Source of the DNA: Alphaproteobacteria bacterium
GTDB lineage: Bacteria > Pseudomonadota > Alphaproteobacteria > Micropepsales > Micropepsaceae
Assembly (NCBI GenBank): GCA_017307315.1
Contig: JAFKFF010000110.1
Coordinates: forward strand, 1 to 11,186
DNA: 11,186 nucleotides
Direction: 5' to 3'
Numbering within the stretch: the stretch's first letter is position 1; every line of letters begins with the position of its first letter. Positions 6,895 to 11,186 of the stretch are shown piece after piece. A model generated the notes under the pieces. That model searched no databases, had not been told where the DNA came from, and saw nothing but the letters and a program-made list of their open reading frames with translations. A program made the position numbers and the translations under genes.

Positions 6895-6903
6895 ACGCGC
6901 GTC

Positions 6904-7212
6904 ATGACCAAAAGACGCAAGCGCGAACTCTCCGGAACCCTGACGGTGGCCGATTATCCGTTGCGCTGGACCTTGCGCAGCGAGCAGATCTGGGATCCGG
7001 CGGGCGATCATGTCGGCCTGCGCCTGTCGGTGGAGCGCGCGGACGAAACCCACCGCGAGCTGATCCTGGAATTTCCCTTCCGCGAAATGCCCGGCGGCAA
7101 GACCGAGCGTCCGGAGATCGACCGCGAAGCCTTGCCGGACATCATTCGCCGCGCCATCGCGGCGGGCTGGAATCCCAAATCGCGGGGACGCCCGTTCAAC
7201 TTTCCGGTCTGA
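6904..7212 (+). CDS. Conserved-looking hypothetical protein, 102 residues
   Basis: I do not recognise a named domain. The protein begins with a basic stretch (MTKRRKREL). It continues with amphipathic strands ('GTLTVADYPLRWTLRSEQIW', 'HVGLRLSVERA', 'RELILEFPF'), then a Pro/Glu-rich turn and a helix 'LPDIIRRAIAAGWNP', and ends with 'SRGRPFNFPV'. This looks like a small alpha/beta soluble protein; there is no signal peptide or membrane span. The frame is open further upstream to a TTG at 6775. I chose the ATG at 6904 because the upstream part would run through the terminator hairpin and because a promoter-like element ends just before it. Its TGA directly abuts the stop of the convergent TPR gene with no gap and no terminator between them. 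Codon use matches its neighbours. Confidence 0.75.
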   Translation: MTKRRKRELSGTLTVADYPLRWTLRSEQIWDPAGDHVGLRLSVERADETHRELILEFPFREMPGGKTERPEIDREALPDIIRRAIAAGWNPKSRGRPFNFPV

Positions 7213-8961
7213 TCAGCCCGCGAAGGTTTTCAGTTCGGCGGCGGCATCGGCCATCAGGGCGGGCCAGTCGCCGAAGGATTTGGGCGCGAACACGCGCGTG
7301 TCCGCGTACCAGGGATATTCGTCCGTTCCCAGCTGCGGCCAGGTGCGGCCCGCCACCAGGAACCAGACCTTGGCGCCCACGCTGGCGGCGGTGGCGGCAG
7401 CGGCGGTCGGCGCCGACAGCACCAGGTCCAGCGCCGCGCACAGGGCGGCGGTGCCGTCGATATCGTCGCGCAGGTCCAGGCCTTCGATCTGGTGGATGGT
7501 GATGCCGTGCTCGCTGTGCGCGCGGGCCAATTCTTCCGCGCAGTCGCCATACTGCAGATTGATGAAGCTGACGCCTTCGGTCTTCAGCACCGGGGCCCAG
7601 CCTTCGATGGGGCTGAAATATTTGGCCCGCTTGGCTTCCAGCATCATGGAACGCCAGCAGACCCCGACTTTTTTGCCCGGCAGGCGCGCCAGCGTCTCGC
7701 GGAATTCCGCCACCCGGACCGGATCGGGTGTGAGGAACGGTTTGTGCGGAAAATCGGAAAGGCGCTTGCGATAGACCTGCAATGCCGAACCCATCGGCGC
7801 CCACATGTCGGGCTCGTTGCCGTTGGAGGCGAAGGGAATGAGCCGGATCGCCTTGTTGCCATTGTCGTCGATCAGGGTGCGGTCGTCATAGGTGCCCACT
7901 TCCGCCTCCGGAAAACTGCGCTGGAACAGCGATACCAGGCGCGGATCGACCGCGATCTGCAGCTTGCCGTCGGGGCCCAGATCGCGCGCGATATCGGGCA
8001 GGATATTGGCGAACATGAATTCGTCGCCCAGCCCCTGTTCGCCCACCAGCAGCAGCTTCAGGCCTTCCACCGGCTCGCCGTTCCAGCGCGGGGCGCGGAT
8101 CATGTGGTGGAAATAGGCGCGGAAGCGCTCGCTGTTGCGGATTTCATATTCGCGAAAGCCTTCTTCCAGCTTGCCCGCCCCGATCAGGCAGATGCTGCGC
8201 GAATGACGCGATTCCATCTTCTCGGTGGGATCGACGGCCAGCGCCAGCGCCCGGTCGTAATTCTCCAGCGCTTCTTCCAGCTGGCCCAGATGCTGATAGG
8301 CATAGCCCAGATTGTGATAGGCACGCGCGAAGCCCGGCTCCAGCCGCGAGGCCTCGTTGTAGAAGATCAGGCTTTCGTCGGCGCGCCCTTCCTCGGCCAG
8401 AACCGTGGCCAAGGAATTCCACAGGATCGCCTGGTGCGGCATCTTGTAGATCGCCGCGCGCAAGGTCTCGATGGCGGCTTCCGGATCGCCCAGATCGTAC
8501 AGAACGCTGCCCAGATTGTTGTAGCCCAGCGGCGAATCCGGGCAGGCATCGACATAAAGACGGAACATCCGCGCCGCGCCTTCGGTGAATTTCAGGTTCC
8601 AGGCCGTGAGGCCCAGATTGATCAGCAGCTCCGGATCGTTGGGATCGAGTTCGAACGCCCGTTCGTAAGTCACCAGCGCCTTGTGCAGGTGACCCATCCG
8701 CTCCAGCGCCATGGCGAGCACGTGAAAGGCCTTGGCGTTGGTGCCGTCCTTTTCCGCCGCCTTCATCGCCCATTGGCCGGCGCGGACGATTTCGCCCCGG
8801 CGCCAGAAGCGGATGCCGCGCTTGAGAAGAATATTGGAGCGGTGCCGCGCGATCTCGGCGGCGGCCTCATCGGTCAGCTTTTCCAGCCGGTCCAGGGCTT
8901 CCATGCGGGCATCGACCCCGCTTAACGAATCGATGCTCTTGAGGGCCGCTGCGGTCGCCAT
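7213..8961 (-). CDS. TPR-containing glycosyltransferase-like protein, likely flagellin glycosylation (FlmG-like)
   Basis: The protein has 582 residues in two parts. Residues about 45-245 are tandem tetratricopeptide repeats, with clear units at 'AFHVLAMALERMGHLHKALV', 'LLINLGLTAWNLKFTEGAA', 'GYNNLGSVLYDLGDPEAAI', 'LWNSLATVLAEEGRADESL' and 'AYHNLGYAYQHLGQLEEAL'. Residues about 300-580 form a GT-B-like half with 'LLVGEQGLGDEFMFANILPD' (304-323), 'GKKVGVCWRS' (429-438), 'INLQYGD' (467-473) and 'DLVLSAPTAAAATAASVGA' (512-530) before 'KVWFL'; this pattern is seen in bacterial TPR-glycosyltransferases. Caulobacter FlmG has the same layout: its TPR part binds flagellin and its C-terminal part adds a nonulosonic sugar. 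The location beside flbT, flaF and flagellin supports that role here; the sugar and exact family are inference. ATG at 8961; the Shine-Dalgarno (GAAAGAC) is weak. The gene is divergent from flbT over 145 nt. Confidence 0.8.
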   Translation of the reverse strand: MATAAALKSIDSLSGVDARMEALDRLEKLTDEAAAEIARHRSNILLKRGIRFWRRGEIVRAGQWAMKAAEKDGTNAKAFHVLAMALERMGHLHKALVTYERAFELDPNDPELLINLGLTAWNLKFTEGAARMFRLYVDACPDSPLGYNNLGSVLYDLGDPEAAIETLRAAIYKMPHQAILWNSLATVLAEEGRADESLIFYNEASRLEPGFARAYHNLGYAYQHLGQLEEALENYDRALALAVDPTEKMESRHSRSICLIGAGKLEEGFREYEIRNSERFRAYFHHMIRAPRWNGEPVEGLKLLLVGEQGLGDEFMFANILPDIARDLGPDGKLQIAVDPRLVSLFQRSFPEAEVGTYDDRTLIDDNGNKAIRLIPFASNGNEPDMWAPMGSALQVYRKRLSDFPHKPFLTPDPVRVAEFRETLARLPGKKVGVCWRSMMLEAKRAKYFSPIEGWAPVLKTEGVSFINLQYGDCAEELARAHSEHGITIHQIEGLDLRDDIDGTAALCAALDLVLSAPTAAAATAASVGAKVWFLVAGRTWPQLGTDEYPWYADTRVFAPKSFGDWPALMADAAAELKTFAG

Positions 8962-9011
8962 CGGGAATGTCTTTCGGCTGGGAAATCCGCGGCCATCAAA
9001 GCGGCTTATGT

Positions 9012-9027
9012 TTAACCGCTTATGAAC
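9012..9027. promoter_or_regulatory. Candidate CtrA box in the flmG-like/flbT divergent region
   Basis: TTAA-N7-TGAAC (TTAA 9012-9015, TGAA 9023-9026) matches the CtrA half-site pattern TTAA-N7-TTAA at 7 of 8 fixed positions. CtrA controls flagellar genes in alphaproteobacteria. The box lies 50 nt upstream of the TPR gene and 80 nt upstream of flbT. Imperfect matches of this kind occur by chance. Confidence 0.35.
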
Positions 9028-9043
9028 GATAGCGCTGGAACCA

Positions 9044-9064
9044 GCAGGCTTTTGTTAACCCTGC
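9044..9064. repeat. Inverted repeat GCAGG/CCTGC upstream of flbT
   Basis: Arms at 9044-9048 and 9060-9064 enclose an 11-nt T-rich spacer containing GTTAAC. It may be an operator or leader hairpin; its position, 43 nt before the flbT start, is the only support. Confidence 0.25.
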
Positions 9065-9106
9065 CGCGATAAGGTCACACTCCTTAGACAGGCAAGGACC
9101 CCCCGC

Positions 9107-9532
9107 ATGCCTTTGAAATTGTCGCTCAAGCCCGGCGAGAAATTCGTTCTCAACGGCGCGGTGCTCGCCAATGGCGACAAGCGCACCAGCCTGGTGATTC
9201 AAAACAAGGCCTGCGTGCTGCGCGAAAAGGACATCATGCAGCCCCAGGACGCCAAGACGCCGGCGCGCCTGGTCTATCTCGCCATCATGATGATGTATCT
9301 CGATGCCGAGAACAGCGAGGAAACCTATACCGAATTCGCGCTACGCATGAACGAGTTCATGAGCGCCATCAAGAATCCCGAGATATTGACGGCTTGCGTG
9401 GACATCACCCGCGACGTCACGCAAGGGGCCTACTACAAGGCGTTGATCGCCTGCCGCAAGCTATTCGATTACGAACAGGAGCGACTGAATTATGACCCTT
9501 CAAGCGTACCAAAATATTCAACGCGTCGTTGA
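9107..9532 (+). CDS. flbT: FlbT, flagellin translation regulator
   Basis: FlbT of Caulobacter binds the 5' leader of flagellin mRNA and represses its translation or shortens its life until the hook is finished; in other alphaproteobacteria it can act as an activator. The protein has 141 residues, normal for the family. The N-terminal beta part 'LKLSLKPGEKFVLNGAVLAN' (3-22) and 'LVIQNKACVLREKDIM' (28-43) is followed by the helical 'ARLVYLAIMMMYLD' and 'FMSAIKNPEILTACVDITRD', with 'GAYYKALIACRKLFDYEQERL' closing the conserved region. AAGGA stands 8 nt before the ATG. The last 41 nt overlap flaF in another frame, so the two are translationally linked. The C-terminal 15 residues (after 'QERL') are variable. 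Confidence 0.95.
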   Translation: MPLKLSLKPGEKFVLNGAVLANGDKRTSLVIQNKACVLREKDIMQPQDAKTPARLVYLAIMMMYLDAENSEETYTEFALRMNEFMSAIKNPEILTACVDITRDVTQGAYYKALIACRKLFDYEQERLNYDPSSVPKYSTRR

Positions 9533-9845
9533 GGATCCGCGCGCGACCGAATATCGCTTGTTCGGCCAGGTGACGGGCGCGCTGCTCGACGCCAAGACCA
9601 GCAACGCGCAAGGCGCGCCGCTGATTCAGGCGATAGACTGGAACAAGCGCATGTGGCGCACCCTGGCGGCCGATTGCATGGACGACCGCAACGCGCTGAC
9701 CGAGGATTTGCGGGCCAAGATCATTTCGCTGTCGCTGTGGGTCTCGAAATATTCCCGCCGGGTGACGCGCGAAAAAGCGCCGATCGATCCTCTGATCGAA
9801 ATCAACCGCACCGTCATGCAGGGCCTTCAGGCCAAGGCCGGCTAG
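9492..9845 (+). CDS. flaF: FlaF, flagellin secretion/assembly factor
   Basis: FlaF is a small helical protein needed for flagellin production and export; in Caulobacter it works with, and opposes, FlbT. The protein has 117 residues. Conserved family features are the opening 'AYQNIQRVVEDPRATEYRL' (5-23), 'FGQVTGALL' (24-32), the central 'LIQAIDWNKRMWRTLAADC' (44-62), which contains the invariant W-N-x-x-(M/L)-W pattern, and 'LRAKIISLSLWVSKYS' (72-87) followed by 'LIEINRTVMQGL'. It begins inside flbT, with an AGGAG about 10 nt upstream of the ATG, and is followed by a terminator 30 nt after its stop, so flbT-flaF form a two-gene unit separate from the flagellin gene. Confidence 0.95.
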   Translation: MTLQAYQNIQRVVEDPRATEYRLFGQVTGALLDAKTSNAQGAPLIQAIDWNKRMWRTLAADCMDDRNALTEDLRAKIISLSLWVSKYSRRVTREKAPIDPLIEINRTVMQGLQAKAG

Positions 9846-9871
9846 CAAACATCGGGTTCAAGGGGGCATTT

Positions 9872-9906
9872 AAAGCCGGCGCGGCAACGCGCCGGTTTTA
9901 TTTTTT
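9872..9906 (+). terminator. Rho-independent terminator of flbT-flaF
   Basis: CCGGCGCG (9876-9883) and CGCGCCGG (9888-9895) form a perfect 8-bp GC stem with loop GCAA, followed by TTTTATTTTTT. The preceding AAAG can extend the stem against the first T residues. Confidence 0.93.
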
Positions 9907-9936
9907 AACCCCTCCGGCCTTCGCAGCTTTGCTTTT

Positions 9937-9962
9937 GGCGCGTCGGCCCGCGCCCACGCGCC
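9937..9962. repeat. GC-rich inverted repeat, first of a hairpin series
   Basis: GGCGCGT (9937-9943) pairs perfectly with ACGCGCC (9956-9962) around 12 nt. An alternative inner pairing, GGCGCG with CGCGCC (9949-9954), is also perfect. No T-run follows. It is part of the gene-free stretch between flaF and flagellin. Confidence 0.6.
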
Positions 9963-9985
9963 TGCAAGCGCTGCTATGGCCATCC

Positions 9986-10020
9986 CTCCCTGTCAGCGTG
10001 CTGCGCACGCACAGGAGAGG
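9986..10020. repeat. Long imperfect hairpin (second of the series)
   Basis: GCGTGC (9996-10001) pairs perfectly with GCACGC (10005-10010) around the 3-nt loop TGC. Outside it, CTCCCTGT pairs with ACAGGAG with small bulges. This produces a stem about 30 nt long on the flank of the flaF terminator. Confidence 0.65.
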
Positions 10021-10066
10021 CGGGTCTGCGTATTAGTGTTAGCGCGCAATCGGCTTGTACGGACTT

Positions 10067-10103
10067 TCTTCCCCCGCATGGCGAAGCCATTGGCGGGGGA
10101 AGA
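10067..10103. repeat. Very strong two-part hairpin (third of the series)
   Basis: TCTTCCCCCGC (10067-10077) pairs perfectly with GCGGGGGAAGA (10093-10103), 11 bp. Above it, after a 2-nt bulge, ATGGC (10078-10082) pairs with GCCAT (10086-10090) around a GAA loop. There is no T-run, so it is not a standard terminator. The form is that of bacterial REP-like palindromic elements. Confidence 0.8.
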
Positions 10104-10104
10104 T

Positions 10105-10133
10105 GTCTTTCGAGGGTTCATCCCGAGAAAGAC
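10105..10133. repeat. Hairpin with tandem GA mismatch (fourth of the series)
   Basis: GTCTTTC (10105-10111) pairs with GAAAGAC (10127-10133). After a GA/GA internal loop, GGG (10114-10116) pairs with CCC (10122-10124) around TTCAT. It starts one base after the previous hairpin, so the two would stack or form a single repeated module. Confidence 0.7.
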
Positions 10134-10171
10134 AGATGGGGGCCAAAAAAGTCACGGCAGTTTCTTCCGGA

Positions 10172-10200
10172 CCGGCAAATCATGCCTAATTCCCGGCAGC
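10172..10200. promoter_or_regulatory. Candidate enhancer site (FlbD/NtrC-type dyad) for flagellin
   Basis: GGCA-AATCA-TGCC (10174-10186) is a perfect dyad, flanked by CC and followed 5 nt later by a second CCCGGCAG half. It lies roughly 100-115 nt upstream of the expected sigma-54 start, the usual distance for FlbD-bound ftr elements of alphaproteobacterial flagellar promoters. Sigma-54 promoters need such an activator. The identity of the binding protein is inferred. Confidence 0.45.
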
Positions 10201-10207
10201 TGGCGCT

Positions 10208-10248
10208 GAAAATAATTCAATAAAAACAATATATTCCAAAGTTAAAGA
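10208..10248. other. AT-rich linker between enhancer dyad and sigma-54 promoter
   Basis: This tract of about 40 nt is almost free of G and C, in a GC-rich genome. It lies where IHF-assisted DNA bending is usual for sigma-54 promoters. I find no good match to the IHF consensus, so the role is inferred from position and composition. Confidence 0.35.
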
Positions 10249-10261
10249 CGCGACAACGCCC

Positions 10262-10277
10262 TGGCACGGCGGTTGCA
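10262..10277 (+). promoter_or_regulatory. Sigma-54 (-24/-12) promoter of the flagellin gene
   Basis: TGGCAC (10262-10267), 5 nt, TTGCA (10273-10277) is a perfect match to the sigma-54 consensus. GG is at 10263-10264 and GC at 10275-10276, with the exact 10-nt interval. The start is expected near 10288, leaving a leader of about 69 nt before the flagellin ATG. Late flagellin genes in Caulobacter are driven by RpoN with FlbD. Confidence 0.93.
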
Positions 10278-10287
10278 AAATGCGGTT

Positions 10288-10356
10288 CGGGCCGAGCGCC
10301 CAGGCACCGCGAGAAACGCGCCGCCCCACCGAATTTGAAGTTATGGAGAACCCCCC
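10288..10356 (+). promoter_or_regulatory. Flagellin mRNA 5' leader, possible FlbT target
   Basis: The expected leader opens with a small GGGC/GCCC hairpin (10289-10292 with 10298-10301) and ends in GGAG (10345-10348), 8 nt before the ATG, with a run of six C between them. In Caulobacter FlbT acts on the flagellin leader, and flbT is 0.8 kb upstream here. No strong sequestration of the Shine-Dalgarno is visible by eye. Confidence 0.4.
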
Positions 10357-11186
10357 ATGTCTTTTAGCGTCAACACCAACACCGGCGCGATGACGGCGCT
10401 GCAATATCTGAATGAAACGCAGGGTCAGCTCAGCCGGACCCAGAATGCCATCAATTCCGGTTTGAAGGTTGCGTCCGCTAAAGACGATGGTGCGATCTAC
10501 GCCATTGCCCAGAATCAGCGCGGCGCCATCGCGGGCTTCCAGTCCGTGATCAGCAGCCTCAACAACGGCTCGTCCGCCATCGAAGTCGCGCTGTCCGCCG
10601 GCCAGTCGATTTCCGATCTGATGATCCAGTTGAAGCAGAAGGCGCTTTCCGCCGCCGACCCCTCGCTCGACACCGCGAGCCGCCAGGCGCTGAATTCGGA
10701 CTTCACCGCGTTGCGCGACCAGATCTCGACGATCGTGAAAAATGCGGTCTTCAACAATTTCAACCTGGTCGACGGCTCGACCACCAAGGTTCAGGCCCTG
10801 GCGTCGGCCGACGGCACCCGCCGCATCACCACCATGTCGCAGAATATGAGTCTCAGCGGCAGCATCGTGACCCTGAAGTCCACCGCCACGGTTTCGACCC
10901 AGGCCAAGGCCTCGGCGCTGATCAGCGTGATCCAGACCTCGCTGACCAACGTCAACGCGGCCCTGGCCAAATTGTCGGCCGGCGCGGCGAAATTCTCGAT
11001 CCAGGCGACTTTCACCCAGAAACTGGCCGACACGCTGTCGGCGGGCTTGGGCAATCTGGTGGACGCCAACATGGCCGACGAAAGCGCCAGCCTTCAGTCG
11101 TTGCAGGTCAAGCAGCAGCTGGGCGTGCAGGCGCTGTCGATCGCCAACCAGGCGCCGCAGACGATCCTGTCGCTCTTCCAGAACGG
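10357..11186 (+). CDS. Flagellin (3' end just outside window)
   Basis: This is the filament subunit exported by the flagellar type III system. The frame is open for 276 codons to the window edge. The N-terminal D0/D1 region is canonical: 'SVNTNTGAMTALQYLNETQG', 'AINSGLKVASAKDDGAIYAI' and 'SLDTASRQALNSDFTALRDQ'. The C-terminal coil 'SLQSLQVKQQLGVQALSIAN' followed by 'QAPQTILSLFQN' matches the last residues of alphaproteobacterial flagellins, so only a residue or so plus the stop should lie beyond base 11186. The middle (about 140-215) is short and Ser/Thr-rich, with no D2/D3 domain. It offers O-glycosylation sites that suit the TPR-glycosyltransferase upstream. GGAG lies 8 nt before the ATG. 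A perfect sigma-54 promoter precedes the gene. There are no cysteines. Confidence 0.95.
   Translation, partial: MSFSVNTNTGAMTALQYLNETQGQLSRTQNAINSGLKVASAKDDGAIYAIAQNQRGAIAGFQSVISSLNNGSSAIEVALSAGQSISDLMIQLKQKALSAADPSLDTASRQALNSDFTALRDQISTIVKNAVFNNFNLVDGSTTKVQALASADGTRRITTMSQNMSLSGSIVTLKSTATVSTQAKASALISVIQTSLTNVNAALAKLSAGAAKFSIQATFTQKLADTLSAGLGNLVDANMADESASLQSLQVKQQLGVQALSIANQAPQTILSLFQN

Larger units (their letters stand above)
9907..10160. other. Gene-free hairpin mosaic between flaF terminator and flagellin control region
   Basis: This stretch of about 250 nt holds no credible gene. ORFs through it follow the palindromes and match no family. It is filled with four hairpins (9937, 9986, 10067 and 10105 onward) separated by short unique segments. 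The organisation suggests a mosaic of intergenic palindromic repeats inserted between two transcription units. Whether copies exist elsewhere in the genome cannot be told from this window. Confidence 0.55.

Noticed and set aside
6775..6903. N-terminal extension of the 102-residue protein from TTG 6775
   Set aside because: It would translate through the terminator hairpin, and the added residues are Pro-rich and unlike the rest.
7492..8925. 477-codon plus-strand open frame over the TPR gene
   Set aside because: The minus strand encodes clear TPRs and a GT motif; the plus frame is low-complexity Gln/Arg/Ala and has no recognisable domain.
8962..9106. Sigma-54 promoter for flbT or the TPR gene
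   Set aside because: TGGAAC near 9035 lacks a TTGCA at the required distance, and no other GG-N10-GC pair with the right context is seen.
10067..10133. The adjacent hairpins as a CRISPR fragment or tRNA-like element
   Set aside because: There are no regularly spaced direct repeats with unique spacers and no cloverleaf or anticodon pattern; these are simple palindromes.
9653..10209. Two plus-strand frames through the flaF end and the hairpin mosaic
   Set aside because: They run out of frame through flaF, the terminator and the palindromes, and have no start signals.

Overview
The window is GC-rich, densely packed bacterial DNA from an alphaproteobacterium. The FlbT/FlaF/flagellin cluster is the strongest sign, since FlbT and FlaF are essentially alphaproteobacterial. 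A short Caulobacter-type flagellin, a canonical sigma-54 promoter and several leaderless-looking starts agree with this. I cannot name the genus; an order near Caulobacterales, Rhizobiales or Micropepsales would fit. No tRNA, rRNA, CRISPR array or insertion sequence is visible.

Region 1 (1-2212, + strand) is a tight run: the 3' end of lptE (outer-membrane LPS assembly), holA (DNA polymerase III delta) overlapping it by 4 nt, and hisF (histidine biosynthesis cyclase) 7 nt later. Region 2 (2252-4576) holds a CHAD-domain protein on +, probably leaderless. Converging on it is a minus-strand pair, xth (exonuclease III) then a histidine phosphatase that starts on a TTG overlapping the xth stop. Region 3 (4577-4924) is an AT-rich control region with two small palindromes and promoter-like boxes, feeding a 42-residue single-membrane-span protein. 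Region 4 (4880-6860) has tsaD (tRNA t6A synthesis) on minus and hemD (uroporphyrinogen-III synthase) on + as a divergent pair with no hemC between them. HemD is followed by a roughly 100-nt structured stretch ending in a perfect 13-bp terminator hairpin. Region 5 (6904-7212) is an unrecognised 102-residue protein.

Region 6 (7213-11186) is a flagellin production module. A TPR-glycosyltransferase protein resembling Caulobacter FlmG (flagellin glycosylation) lies on minus, divergent from flbT and flaF (flagellin translation control and secretion), which end in a strong terminator. About 450 nt without a gene follow. This stretch holds a chain of four long hairpins that look like a mosaic of intergenic palindromic repeats, then an NtrC-type dyad, an AT-rich linker and a perfect -24/-12 sigma-54 promoter. 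A flagellin gene comes next and runs off the right edge, probably within a few residues of its end. Together these genes could synthesise, modify, export and translationally tune one flagellin.

No wholly new system is obvious. The most unusual parts are the hairpin mosaic in front of the flagellin promoter, the possible small RNA after hemD, and the palindrome-controlled 42-residue membrane protein.
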